Notes under the pieces: generated by a model
Told to the model about the DNA's origin: nothing
What the model saw: only the letters and a program-made list of their open reading frames with translations
Database searches by the model: none
Translations under genes and position numbers: made by a program
Shown: piece after piece, positions 19,812 through 28,335 of the stretch
How positions within the stretch are numbered: position 1 is the stretch's first letter
Layout: every line of letters starts with the position of its first letter
Origin: Tritonibacter litoralis
GTDB lineage: Bacteria > Pseudomonadota > Alphaproteobacteria > Rhodobacterales > Rhodobacteraceae
DNA: 64,000 bases
Reading direction: 5' to 3'
NCBI RefSeq assembly: GCF_009496005.1
Contig: NZ_WIBF01000001.1
Coordinates: forward strand, 682,001 to 746,000

Positions 19812-19988
19812 ATGATCGGCCATCTCATGATGGCCCTTCCTTTGGCGTTTCTCTTTTACGTTTTTATCGTTTACGTTCGATGGCAAAACTCCACTGAGAC
19901 AGACCAGTCCTTTGCACAAGACTATTGGTACAGCGACAAGAACCCTCTAAGAAGGACATGGTGGCCGGTCCTTGCTGTGGTGTTTTAA
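19812..19988 (+). CDS. Small single-pass membrane protein, unknown
   Basis: A 58-residue frame starting 5 bp after the dnaB stop: one strong hydrophobic segment (residues 2-21, 'IGHLMMALPLAFLFYVFIVY') then a polar segment with several Trp and Tyr and a short hydrophobic end. I do not recognise the family. Base composition is more AT-rich than dnaB, suggesting it arrived with the accessory DNA to its right. It may be only a chance frame. Confidence 0.35.
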   Translation: MIGHLMMALPLAFLFYVFIVYVRWQNSTETDQSFAQDYWYSDKNPLRRTWWPVLAVVF

Positions 19989-20061
19989 ATCATCGCAGCT
20001 CTGTATCTCGCTCTATTTGTTTCGACACCAGACTTGTGCAGTGGAGCCAAGTGCCCCCCCC

Positions 20062-20085
20062 AAAAAACACCCTGCGAACGCAGGG
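20062..20085 (-). terminator. Rho-independent terminator of the VPLPA-CTERM gene
   Basis: CCCTGCG-AA-CGCAGGG forms a 7-bp GC stem (20070-20085); on the minus strand it is followed by TGTTTTTTG. It lies 26 bp after the stop codon at 20112. Confidence 0.75.
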
Positions 20086-20111
20086 CATCTTAATGAGACC
20101 GCAAAGCGGAC

Positions 20112-20861
20112 TTAAGCACTCTTACGCCGCGCACGTAGAACTCCGAAGCCGGCCAAACCAGCCAGCATCAGCGGCAAACCCGCCGGTAATGGGATTGGGG
20201 ACGGCGGAAGCGGTTCTATCTCAACGCCTGAATTGAAATTATCGAAACCAAGCCCGAAGAAACCGATCGTGGGAGCTCTGTTGCTGCGTCCCTCGAACTC
20301 TACCCGCAGAATTTCAGCCGCCCCGTGATCATAGTTTACGGTTGTCGCAACGCCATTTCCGGTGTTAGGCGAGCTCGCGCTGAGAAGAATCGTGTTCAAC
20401 AGATTACCGCCGGTAACAGCGTCATAAAATCTGATTTCAAATGTTTCCGAGAAGTCCAAGTCCAGGATATCTGCAGAGATAAAGGACGACGCCACACTGT
20501 ATTCCGCCACCAGAATGGGGTTTCTTAACCCCCCAGACCCAAGACCATCGTCGGTCAAAAAGAAATTTCCAATTTGGGCTGCGCTTCCAGGGGCAATTGT
20601 ATCCCCGCCACCACCAAAACCACCGAATGCAGTTCCAGGCCCTCCGACCTCGGCCAAAACGGGTCCTTGCGCAAGCGCGCTTCCTGTTGACCCGTCGATC
20701 AACCCAAAAGTCACGCCTGCCGTAGCTGCGAATTGATTGGTAATTTCTAACCCATCTACAGGTGGCATCCCTGCAATGTCTTCAAAGGTTATCGATGCGG
20801 CGGAAGCTGAGGTCGCGAACATTAAGGAAGCAAAAGAAATCGCTGCGGCTTGTGTCTTCAT
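20112..20861 (-). CDS. VPLPA-CTERM (PEP-CTERM-like) exported surface protein
   Basis: A 249-residue exported protein: signal peptide at residues 1 to about 21 (ends 'ATSASA'), a beta-rich middle with Gly-rich loops ('FGGFGGGGDT'), and a C-terminal sorting tail 'IPLPAGLPLMLAGLAGFGVL' followed by the basic end 'RARRKSA'. Such tails are recognised by exosortase-type enzymes, which anchor or process matrix proteins; no exosortase gene is in the window. It has its own terminator, and a pair of direct repeats lies 97 bp upstream. Function of the body is unknown. Confidence 0.8.
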   Translation of the reverse strand: MKTQAAAISFASLMFATSASAASITFEDIAGMPPVDGLEITNQFAATAGVTFGLIDGSTGSALAQGPVLAEVGGPGTAFGGFGGGGDTIAPGSAAQIGNFFLTDDGLGSGGLRNPILVAEYSVASSFISADILDLDFSETFEIRFYDAVTGGNLLNTILLSASSPNTGNGVATTVNYDHGAAEILRVEFEGRSNRAPTIGFFGLGFDNFNSGVEIEPLPPSPIPLPAGLPLMLAGLAGFGVLRARRKSA

Positions 20862-20957
20862 ATTATGTTTTCCGTATACTACAAAGTGGGAAACAAACTT
20901 AAAATCAATAAACACCCCAGGCACGCCTCCAGATATTTTCTAGACGCTTGCCTATTG

Positions 20958-21002
20958 GCAGATTCATCTCGCGCGAGCACGTTGCAGATTTATCTCGCGC
21001 GA
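20958..21002. repeat. Two 19-bp direct repeats upstream of the VPLPA-CTERM gene
   Basis: GCAGATTCATCTCGCGCGA (20958-20976) and GCAGATTTATCTCGCGCGA (20984-21002) differ at one base and are 26 bp apart centre to centre. The spacing, about two and a half helical turns, and position upstream of the minus-strand gene suggest an activator or repressor site. Confidence 0.55.
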
Positions 21003-21146
21003 CCGTAGAATTTACAAGGGGAAAGTTCACTTTCAGCTAAACTTGATCAATTTCTGGATTTTGAGTGTTTAAATCTCTCATCGTCCTTCGGACATAGGGC
21101 ATGTTCTCTCGCCGCTATTTGAACTTGCCGTTTTGACCGGACGCCA

Positions 21147-21266
21147 CACAAATCCCCGCTCAACCCGCGCGCGCGGAACTTTCCCACTTGACCCGAGCGT
21201 GCGGCAAGCCTGGAACAGCGCATGAGTACGGCAAAACAACCCGTCGATCCGGACGCGCTGGTCCTT
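21147..21266 (+). repeat. Diverged second copy of the alr promoter and first codons
   Basis: This 120-bp block matches 23749-23868 in register: both begin CACAAATCCCCG, both have ACTTTCCCACTTGACC, both place the ATG 75 bp from the block start, and both continue ATGAGTACGGCAAAA and later GATC(C/T)GGACGCGCTGGTC. After about 15 codons the similarity to alr ends. It is a relic of alr or of a rearrangement, not a working gene. Confidence 0.75.
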
Positions 21267-21425
21267 CCTCTCGGGCCATTACCCTCAGATCAAAACCCGG
21301 GAACAAAGCCTGCAACCAATGTTTCAACACCAAAAAACACCCTGACGCCCCAGAAGGATCAAACGCTGCCCAAGGGTTGCGTCAGGAATGTTACAAGCGG
21401 ACCTCTCCGGGCGAATGCGGCCAGG

Positions 21426-22532
21426 CTACGGAGTAAACACCCGCACGATGGGCACGCCGTCCAGAATTTCGTAAAGGCTGGGCGTATGGGCTTGCTGGTT
21501 AAACTGCCCGTTTTGAAGACCATTGCCGATGAGCTGCACAATCTCTGGCGAGCCTGCGAATTTGGAATGTGTACCGGCGGCAGAATCGTCAACCGCGCTC
21601 AGGTCCAGCACATCAACGCCCAGCCCAGCGAGGTCCGATGCATCCGCATTGCCAACCCTGTTCACCCCGCCTGACACCCGCTGCGAAATCCGCAAGGCTT
21701 TGTCATCCTTAGAAATCATTAGATAGATGTCTTTGTCAGCTTCATCCAAATAAGAAAGCTGCGCTTGGAACAGGTTCAGGTCAATGTCTGGAGAGGCAAG
21801 GATAATACCGCGCGGACGTACATTTGAATCATAGAGCCCATTCAGCTTGGCGTGGACGATAGCTTCCATGGTCAAAAACGTGCCCATGGAGTGGGCAAAA
21901 ACATTGACCCCTTCCGCATTTGTCGTGCGCAGGATCCGCGATGCCTCCAGCAGTTTGGGGCGCGCCACCAGCGCACTGTTGATGTCATAGACATAGCGGG
22001 AGATCTGATTTGCTGAAGCCCAGGAAAACAACACAGGAACGCCCTGGAAATCCGTATCCTCGACAAACTGAGCAAGACGCAGGATCGCATCGCTCATTGA
22101 GGTGTTGTAACCGTGGACAAAGAAAAGCAACTGGCGTTGCCCGGCAGGTTTTTTGGCCAAAGCCGCGTCGACGCGGCTGGCAAAGATCCGGCTGTCTTCA
22201 TAGACCATAGGCGACACCACGGCAAATTCCTTACGTGGGTCCGGTGGCAGGCGCTTTGGGCGTTCAATCTCGCCCGAGACATGGGTCGGCGGAATGGTGA
22301 CCTCCACCGAGGCAAAGCCCAATTCGGGTGCGCGGTCTGGCCCGTAAAACACGCCTTCGGCCTCACTTGCCTCACGTGTGGTCATAATGAAGATGCTTTG
22401 GCGATCAACCGCAGGGACGCTCAGCGCCGGAGTTTCAAGATTATCAACCCCAACCAGATCCGGTGCTTTGCTACAGGACGCGGCCCCAAAGCCAATAACG
22501 ACGGCCATAAAAAGCTTTAGATGTAAACGCAA
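21426..22532 (-). CDS. Alpha/beta hydrolase lipoprotein (DUF900 / COG4782 esterase type)
   Basis: A 368-residue protein with a lipoprotein signal (lipobox 'GAASC', Cys at residue 20). It carries 'LLFFVHGYNTSM' (oxyanion region), the nucleophile elbow 'NVFAHSMGTF', an Asp in 'LASPDIDLNLF', and a candidate His near the C-terminus in 'GTHSKFAG'. This matches the DUF900 group of uncharacterised esterases. It should be anchored to the inner or outer membrane facing the periplasm. It is part of the accessory DNA between dnaB and alr. Confidence 0.8.
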   Translation of the reverse strand: MRLHLKLFMAVVIGFGAASCSKAPDLVGVDNLETPALSVPAVDRQSIFIMTTREASEAEGVFYGPDRAPELGFASVEVTIPPTHVSGEIERPKRLPPDPRKEFAVVSPMVYEDSRIFASRVDAALAKKPAGQRQLLFFVHGYNTSMSDAILRLAQFVEDTDFQGVPVLFSWASANQISRYVYDINSALVARPKLLEASRILRTTNAEGVNVFAHSMGTFLTMEAIVHAKLNGLYDSNVRPRGIILASPDIDLNLFQAQLSYLDEADKDIYLMISKDDKALRISQRVSGGVNRVGNADASDLAGLGVDVLDLSAVDDSAAGTHSKFAGSPEIVQLIGNGLQNGQFNQQAHTPSLYEILDGVPIVRVFTP

Positions 22533-22689
22533 AGGAATATCCTGTCCTTTTAATAGTCACTGAAAACATACCCGGCGTTTTTTGCCGAGATTTGACTCGC
22601 ACTTCACTATGCTTCGCGCGCCACAATGCGGTCAACAAAACGGTCTCTATCGATTAAAAATAATCCAGAGGCTCAAACCTCCATCGCCA

Positions 22690-23694
22690 CTCTGAGAGAT
22701 TTGATGAGGATCCGTGCAACTCTGGAAGAGGTCATGCTGATCAGCCCCACCTGCGTCGTCCAATTAGACTGTTGGTGCATGATTGGCCTTGATCCATCCT
22801 GCACGGCGTGAGCGACAAATTCTGGGCTGTTGTCCAAACGAATGACCGGTGGGAGACCGCGTAAAGTGAACACGTCGCTTAACGTTATCGATGATGTGGA
22901 GAGGGCCAAGCGCCTTTCCGTTTTCCGGGTAAATGATCCACCGGATCACGTCCTGTTCCTTGCAACTCAGTTCGGCAATGCACAAAGTCCTACGATCAAA
23001 CATGGTTTCTATGCTCAGGCCAAAGCCGGACACGCGTCCCATCCATTGCCCGGCAGCGGTTTGCAGAGCAAACCATGAGAGAGGGTCAGCCAGGATCGCC
23101 CTTTTTAGGGTATTTCATTGGTACTTTCAGGATGGTCGGGAAAACAGTACCCCAGACTGTTTTCTGATCCTCCGCGCGCTCGTTGCCTCAGCATTTCGAC
23201 CCGCTTGTCATTCACATGCCAGCCTGCATCCCTCAGCAGCGCTGCGGTCCGACGGTAATCGTATTGGCCAAATTGCCGAGTAAGATCGATCACGTCGGCC
23301 ACCCACCGCTCTTCATCTGCGCGACCATTTGGCAGCCTTCGCTGTGTTGATCGGTTCAGCTTGCTCAAAGTCGGATCCGATACTGTCTTTCTCAACCATT
23401 CGCTGTCCCGCCTGACAATCGATCCCCCAAATCGTTTACTTGACCGGCGCTAATTCTGAAGGTGTTTCAGTACTTTTGATTAATCCCCTACCTCCAATTC
23501 CGATTTACTTGTTTGGCGGGGAAACGCCTCACCGGGGTCTTTTCTTGTCCGCCTGCACTCCAGCAATAATAGGTTTGTTCAGTCACACCGATCTGCAGGA
23601 TCGCATCCGGACGCGGCTTGCCTTGCTCCGTCAGAACCTCAAACTGCCGTAACTTCGTGACAATTTTCTCTGGCCTGGAGCGCTTGTCTGCCAT
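22690..23694 (-). mobile_element. Degraded IS3-family insertion sequence (orfA and orfB fragments)
   Basis: The minus strand carries broken pieces in order. OrfA begins at ATG 23694: 'ADKRSRPEKIVTKLRQFEVL', 'GVTEQTYYCW', a typical IS3-type helix-turn-helix. OrfB pieces are near 23110-23395 ('DYRRTAALLRDAGWHVNDKR') and 22795-22909 ('FTLRGLPPVIRLDNSPEFVA', the region of the second catalytic Asp). Several frameshifts separate them and no terminal repeats were found, so the element is dead. It lies inside the dnaB-alr insertion. Confidence 0.8.
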
Positions 23695-23748
23695 GGTCTT
23701 GCTCCGTTTTCCTAAACATCGCAGAGGAGCACGTCTGGGGGGAAGGAT

Positions 23749-23823
23749 CACAAATCCCCGCGCAACATGCGCCTGCAATACTTTCCCACTTGACCTGTCC
23801 GGCGCAGATGTCATGAACGGCGC
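23749..23823 (+). promoter_or_regulatory. alr upstream region (duplicated block)
   Basis: This is the upstream part of the second copy of the block at 21147-21266. ACTTTCCCACTTGACC, with a TTGACC hexamer that could be a -35 element, is conserved between copies, which hints at function; no clear -10 hexamer is visible. Confidence 0.35.
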
Positions 23824-24876
23824 ATGAGTACGGCAAAATTGACAATCGATCTGGACGCGCTGGTCACCAACTGGCGGTCTTTGGATGCAAAAACCAATTG
23901 CGAGACCGCTGCGGTGGTCAAGGCCAACGGCTATGGGCTGGATGTGACCCGCGTGGGCAAGGCTTTGGCAGCAGCGGGCGCGCGCAATTTCTTTGTGGCG
24001 GCGGCTGAGGAAGGCGTGATCCTGCGCCGCGCTTTGGGGGCTGGCCCCGGTATTTCGGTGTTCTCGGGCCATATGGACGGCGACACCAAGCTCTTGCAAG
24101 AGTTTCAGCTGACCCCGATGGTCAATTCGCTGGATCAGCTCTTGCGCCATTTCGAACATCTGCCCGGCCATCCCTTTGGGGTGCAGCTGGACACCGGCAT
24201 GAACCGTCTGGGCATGGAGCCTGCGGAATGGGGCGCGGTGCGCGATATCGCGCTGGGTCAGGGTCCGGTTCTGTTGATGTCGCATCTGGCCTGCGCCGAT
24301 GAACCCGGCCATGGGATGAACGCCCATCAGCTAAAGATGTTCCGCGACATGACCGACGGCATCGAAGTGCCCCGGTCGCTCTCGGCCACCGGCGGGCTGT
24401 TGCTGGGGCCCGACTATCACTTTGACCTATGTCGTCCGGGCATCGGCCTTTATGGCGGCCTGCCCTTTGCCCAGGCGATGCCCGTGGTGCGCTTGGACCT
24501 GCCCGTCATTCAGACCCGCGATCTGGTGCCTGGAGAAACCGTGGGCTATGGCAATATGTGGACCGCCCAGCGCCCGACCCGCATTGCCACCGTCGCCGCC
24601 GGCTATGCCGATGGTCTGATCCGCGCGATGGGCAATCTGGATATGGGCGCTGGCGGCATTCAAGTCTTTGCCGAGGCCACGCCCTGCCCCGTCGTGGGCC
24701 GCGTCTCGATGGATCTAATCACCGTGGATGTCACCGATATTGCCGAGGTGCCCGCCAGCCTGTCGCTGATCAATGAGGTCCAGACCGTGGATGTGGTGGC
24801 AGATGCCGCAGGCACCATCGGATATGAGATCCTGACGTCGCTGGGTCACCGCTACGCCCGGACCTACAAAGGTTAA
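23824..24876 (+). CDS. alr: Alanine racemase
   Basis: A 350-residue PLP enzyme making D-alanine for peptidoglycan. The Schiff-base lysine is K33 in '[12 protein letters not shown]', '[10 protein letters not shown]' lies near residue 123, and the second catalytic base Tyr is in '[10 protein letters not shown]' near residue 260. The C-terminal beta domain is present. Its 5' end and upstream region are duplicated about 2.6 kb to the left. It is followed 8 bp later by mlaE, as in other Rhodobacterales. Confidence 0.93.
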   Translation: MSTAKLTIDLDALVTNWRSLDAKTNCETAAVVKANGYGLDVTRVGKALAAAGARNFFVAAAEEGVILRRALGAGPGISVFSGHMDGDTKLLQEFQLTPMVNSLDQLLRHFEHLPGHPFGVQLDTGMNRLGMEPAEWGAVRDIALGQGPVLLMSHLACADEPGHGMNAHQLKMFRDMTDGIEVPRSLSATGGLLLGPDYHFDLCRPGIGLYGGLPFAQAMPVVRLDLPVIQTRDLVPGETVGYGNMWTAQRPTRIATVAAGYADGLIRAMGNLDMGAGGIQVFAEATPCPVVGRVSMDLITVDVTDIAEVPASLSLINEVQTVDVVADAAGTIGYEILTSLGHRYARTYKG

Positions 24877-24884
24877 ATCCCCCC

Positions 24885-25667
24885 ATGTCGCCTGCTCTCC
24901 TTCTCGCGCAGCTTGGTCGCGCGGTGCTCTCGACGCTGGCCTCGGTGGGGCGTGTGTCGCGCTTTGCCGCCTCCAGCTTCAGCCACATGCTGCGCCCGCC
25001 CTTTTACCCGCGCGAGTTTCTTCTGGCGCTGCTGCAGGTGGGCTGGCTGTCCCTGCCGGTGGTTGGCCTCACCGCGATTTTCACCGGCGGCGCGCTGGCG
25101 CTGCAGATCTATTCCGGCGGCGCGCGGTTCAACGCCGAAGCGGTGGTGCCCCAGATCGTCGCCATCGGTATGGTGCGTGAACTCGGCCCCGTGCTTGCAG
25201 GCCTGATGATTGCCGCCCGCGTGACCTCATCGATTGCAGCCGAAATCGCCACCATGAAAGTGACCGAGCAGATCGACGCCCTGGTGACGCTCTCGACCAA
25301 CCCGATGAAATACCTGGTCGCGCCCCGCGTGCTGGCAGCGCTGCTGACCGTGCCGCTGCTGGTGGGCGTGGGCGACATCATCGGCATCATGGGCGGCTAT
25401 GTGGTGGCCACGCAGAACCTCGGCTTTAACCCCGCCGCCTATCTGAAAAACACTGTCGATTTCCTCGAATGGCTCGACATCATGTCCTCGCTTACCAAGG
25501 GTGCTGCCTTTGGCGTCATCGCCGCCCTGATGGGCTGCTATTACGGTATGCAATCGGGCCGCGGAGCGCAAGGCGTGGGCCGCGCTACCAAATCCTCGGT
25601 CGAAGCCGCAGCCGTGCTGATCCTCGCCGCCAATTTCGTACTCACAGGGATGTTCTTCTCGCTATGA
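24885..25667 (+). CDS. mlaE: MlaE-family ABC permease (phospholipid transport)
   Basis: A 260-residue protein with about five to six hydrophobic segments and MlaE signatures: 'PVVGLTAIFTGGALALQIYS', 'VRELGPVLAGLMIAARVTSS', 'EIATMKVTEQIDALVTLSTN'. It is the inner-membrane core of the Mla retrograde phospholipid system that maintains outer-membrane asymmetry. It overlaps mlaF by 4 bp. MlaD and MlaC genes are not in the window. Confidence 0.92.
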   Translation: MSPALLLAQLGRAVLSTLASVGRVSRFAASSFSHMLRPPFYPREFLLALLQVGWLSLPVVGLTAIFTGGALALQIYSGGARFNAEAVVPQIVAIGMVRELGPVLAGLMIAARVTSSIAAEIATMKVTEQIDALVTLSTNPMKYLVAPRVLAALLTVPLLVGVGDIIGIMGGYVVATQNLGFNPAAYLKNTVDFLEWLDIMSSLTKGAAFGVIAALMGCYYGMQSGRGAQGVGRATKSSVEAAAVLILAANFVLTGMFFSL

Positions 25668-26410
25668 TCCGTCTGGAAAACGTCCACAAAACTTTTGGCG
25701 ACAATCAGGTGCTGCGCGGCTTTGATCTTGAGATCGCAAAAGGCACCTCAATGGTGATCATCGGCGGCTCCGGCACCGGGAAATCCGTGTCGCTGAAATG
25801 TGTCCTGGGCCTGATCACCCCCGACAGCGGCAAGATCCTAGTGGACGGTCAGGACGTGACCAAAGCCGACCGCGACGCTTTCCTTGCACGCTTTGGCATG
25901 TTGTTCCAGGGCGCGGCACTCTTTGACTCCCTACCCGTCTGGCAAAACGTGGCCTTCCGCCTGCTGCGCGGCTCCCTCGCCCGCCCGCGTGACGAGGCCC
26001 GCGAGATCGCCATTGAAAAACTCCGCCGTGTGGGTCTGAAACCGGACGTCGCCGACCGGTTTCCGGCGGAGCTTTCCGGCGGCATGCAAAAACGCGTGGG
26101 CCTTGCCCGCGCCATCGCCGCCGAGCCCGAGATCATCTTTTTCGATGAGCCCACTACCGGGCTGGACCCAATCATGTCCGGGGTCATCAATGACCTTATC
26201 CGCGAGATCGTGGTCGAAATGGGCGCCACCGCCATGACCATCACCCACGACATGACCTCGGTGCGCGCAATTGCCGACAATGTTGCCATGCTCCACGGAG
26301 GCAAAATCCGCTGGACCGGCCCGGTGGCAGAAATGGATGCATCCGGAGACCCTTACGTGGAGCAATTCATCTCCGGCAGCGCAGAGGGGCCGATTGAAGC
26401 GGTGCGGTAG
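25664..26410 (+). CDS. mlaF: MlaF-type ABC ATPase (phospholipid transport)
   Basis: A 248-residue ATPase. Walker A is 'GGSGTGKSVS' near residue 37, the signature is 'LSGGMQKRVGLARAIA' (the GGMQ form typical of MlaF), and Walker B is 'IIFFDEPTTGLD'. The ATG at 25664 overlaps the mlaE stop. It powers MlaE in the inner membrane. Confidence 0.93.
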   Translation: MIRLENVHKTFGDNQVLRGFDLEIAKGTSMVIIGGSGTGKSVSLKCVLGLITPDSGKILVDGQDVTKADRDAFLARFGMLFQGAALFDSLPVWQNVAFRLLRGSLARPRDEAREIAIEKLRRVGLKPDVADRFPAELSGGMQKRVGLARAIAAEPEIIFFDEPTTGLDPIMSGVINDLIREIVVEMGATAMTITHDMTSVRAIADNVAMLHGGKIRWTGPVAEMDASGDPYVEQFISGSAEGPIEAVR

Positions 26411-26797
26411 ATGACAATGGGCCTCTTCTTCGCGTTCCTCTGGAGCCCTTTGTTTTTTATCTTGCTGTACTTCATCGTGCTTGAAAAGATCCCTCATAAG
26501 GGCTCGGCTCAACGGTCTTTTGTCACAAAAGCCCTCTGGCCTTTGCTGACGCTCTGCTTCTACTACATTCTCGTCATCGACCCAATGCCGCACTTTTTTG
26601 GGCTACCCGGCTTTCTTCTCATGGCACTCATAACTGCCTGCTACGTCCGCGGCACAATTGAACTGCTGAGATTACTTCAGAAGGGATATGCAAAGAAACG
26701 CATTGTTCTGGCGCTTTGTTTGTGGGGAATTTCAATTATCCCTTATAGTTATATGGCGTTTGTGAGTGTCAGGCACGGTGGCTTAACCTGGCCTTAA
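26411..26797 (+). CDS. Hypothetical four-helix membrane protein
   Basis: A 128-residue protein with about four hydrophobic segments (roughly residues 4-24, 43-60, 64-82, 98-118). No family recognised. Its ATG directly follows the mlaF stop codon, so it is probably co-translated with mlaEF, yet its codon use is more AT-rich than that of the operon, which suggests a later addition. An envelope role is only guilt by association. Confidence 0.5.
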   Translation: MTMGLFFAFLWSPLFFILLYFIVLEKIPHKGSAQRSFVTKALWPLLTLCFYYILVIDPMPHFFGLPGFLLMALITACYVRGTIELLRLLQKGYAKKRIVLALCLWGISIIPYSYMAFVSVRHGGLTWP

Positions 26798-26972
26798 GAT
26801 AAGAAACGCATGGCGCACCTCATTGAGGTCGGCCCGTCACTGTTGCCACACTGATGTACCCGGTGGTACGTGTCGGTGACAAAGTTTGAGACTGAATTGA
26901 ACGACACCATCCATGAAAATCTAGCGCGCTTGGCGACGCACTCTTCGGTTTCTTTTTCTGAAACAAGCTTAA

Positions 26973-27035
26973 GGCCAACGCCCGACCGCGGGTGGGCGTA
27001 AAGCGCCCGCCCATGGGGGCGGTCGGGCGCTGGCC
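26973..27035. repeat. Large nested inverted repeat (REP-like)
   Basis: The outer arms 26973-26989 and 27019-27035 pair at 16 of 17 positions (GGCCAACGCCCGACCGC against its complement). Inside, GGGCG and CGCCC arms form a second stem around TAAAG. The structure would make a strong cruciform or RNA hairpin. Confidence 0.7.
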
Positions 27036-27152
27036 GGGCCGCAAGCGACCCAGCCGGAACAAACCGCACGCTTTGCGACAGCCTGCGCAAAACGACGCGA
27101 ATTGAAAGCCTCCGCGCAAAGCACACGAAGCACTCATCCACTTCTGTATTAT

Positions 27153-27227
27153 GGAACCGGTCTTGGGGCTCCGCCCGTTCGGACCTTAAACTGTCCCCCG
27201 GACAGTTTATCCCTGCGGGAACCGGTC
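27153..27227. repeat. Palindrome TAAACTGTCC-CCC-GGACAGTTTA between direct repeats
   Basis: A perfect 10-bp-arm palindrome (27187-27209) with a 3-bp centre is bracketed by two copies of GGAACCGGTC at 27153-27162 and 27218-27227. The layout suggests a small mobile or repeated intergenic unit. Confidence 0.6.
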
Positions 27228-27526
27228 CTCACTGTTGCACACCCCCCGTACGCCCCACTTGCCCGGCGTTAACTGCGCTCCGCTACACTGCCAAACGTTC
27301 GAGCACCCGCCGTAGATCTGGCACATCCACGGCACATATGAAGACCCCAAGGAGATACGGGCGGCCGCGCACAGCCACAGACCACCTTTTGACCGGGTTA
27401 AAGACCCCGTGACCAGGTGCAGGCCCCGCGCGGCACCCAGATGCGCTCTGACCCGGGGAGAGATCCCCCACCCGGCCCTCCGCCCCCCGGCGGCCGCCAC
27501 CTTTATGATTGCCCACCCCGCCCTGC

Positions 27527-27548
27527 TTTCATCTTTTTACAAATACTC
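27527..27548 (-). repeat. Dispersed intergenic repeat, copy 1
   Basis: On the minus strand this reads GAGTATTTGTAAAAAGATGAAA, a shorter and more diverged copy of the repeats at 28181-28203 and 44401-44423. Confidence 0.5.
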
Positions 27549-27691
27549 ACAGAGCCAAGGCAGGCCGCACAGCACCGCGCTCCAGAATTCCCCCGGCGCC
27601 CGCCCCAGGGTTGATCGGGCCAAACGCCGTGCCCACATTTTAGTCACGAACAGTTTTGCACCAACCCCACCCCCATGATAGATGCGCCTAT

Positions 27692-28144
27692 ATGATCCTG
27701 CGATGTGCCACCCTCTCCCTCCTCATCCTCTACCCCATCGCCTGGTTCGCCCCCCTGGTGCGCGCGGGGCTGTTGCCAATCTTTGGCCTCTCGGAGATCA
27801 GCGTCATAACCGGGCTGCAATCCCTCTGGAGCAAGGATGTGTTCCTTGCCCTCATCGTCACGCTTTTTGCGCTTTTTGCGCCCTATGTAAAAACCATCGG
27901 CCTTGCGCTGGTGCAATGGCACTTGCTGGACCGCCGCACCCTGCCGGTGCTACACGCCTTGGGCAAACTGGCGATGGCTGATACCTTCCTGATCGCGCTC
28001 TACATCACCCTGGCCAAAGGGATCGGCATGGGCACGCTTGAGACCGCCTGGGGGCTCTACCTCTTTACTGCTTGCATTTTGATGTCCCTGGCTCTGTCCC
28101 TCTTTACAGAAAAATCGCTCCCGCCTGAACCGAGGTCACAATAG
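27692..28144 (+). CDS. PqiA-like integral membrane protein
   Basis: A 150-residue protein with four hydrophobic segments resembling one PqiA domain: 'LLILYPIAWFAPLVRAG', 'SEISVITGLQSLW', 'FLALIVTLFALFAPYVK', 'ALGKLAMADTFLIALYITL'. PqiA proteins work with MCE-domain lipid-transport systems at the envelope, which fits the nearby mlaEF. It lacks the N-terminal zinc-ribbon cysteines of full PqiA and is single-domain. The ATG at 27692 was chosen because it starts right before the first helix. Confidence 0.75.
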   Translation: MILRCATLSLLILYPIAWFAPLVRAGLLPIFGLSEISVITGLQSLWSKDVFLALIVTLFALFAPYVKTIGLALVQWHLLDRRTLPVLHALGKLAMADTFLIALYITLAKGIGMGTLETAWGLYLFTACILMSLALSLFTEKSLPPEPRSQ

Positions 28145-28203
28145 GGGGCGCTGCCCCCTCGGGCTTGCGCCCTCACCCCCGAAGTATTTTTAGAAAGATG
28201 AAA
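28143..28203 (+). repeat. Dispersed intergenic repeat, copy 2 (hairpin plus GAAGTATTTTT...GATGAAA)
   Basis: Starting at the pqiA-like stop codon, AGGGGG-CGCTG-CCCCCT (28143-28160) is followed by a GC-rich spacer and then GAAGTATTTTTAGAAAGATG plus AAA (28181-28203). The hairpin and the T-run may terminate transcription. The same tail occurs at 44401-44423. Confidence 0.6.
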
Positions 28204-28335
28204 TGGACGACTGGCGCAACCGCGCCGCGTCAGCGGCGCCCGGCCCAACAGGAACAGATCATCTTTTGATGATCGCATGACTGGCGGGAGCCTTTGCCCC
28301 TTGAACAAAACCTGAACATCAGGCAGACAAACATC

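Larger units (their letters stand above)
26798..27691. other. Long intergenic region with palindromic elements, no gene
   Basis: Nearly 900 bp without a credible coding frame, tRNA or known RNA. It holds a nested GC-rich inverted repeat (26973-27035), a 23-bp perfect palindrome flanked by direct repeats (27153-27227), and a copy of a dispersed short repeat (27527-27548). It separates the mlaEF group from the pqiA-like gene. Confidence 0.6.

Noticed and set aside
21222-21674. Open frame of 150 codons beginning like alr
   Set aside because: Only the first 15 codons resemble alanine racemase; the rest runs antisense into the lipoprotein gene and shows no protein character. Treated as a repeat, not a gene.
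23488-24327. Long minus-strand frame joining IS3 orfA with antisense alr
   Set aside because: Only the part from 23694 leftwards is transposase; the remainder is the complement of alr.
26798-27691. tRNA or known structured RNA in the gene-free stretch
   Set aside because: No tRNA arm pattern, CCA end or known riboswitch core was found on either strand by eye; only palindromes are evident.
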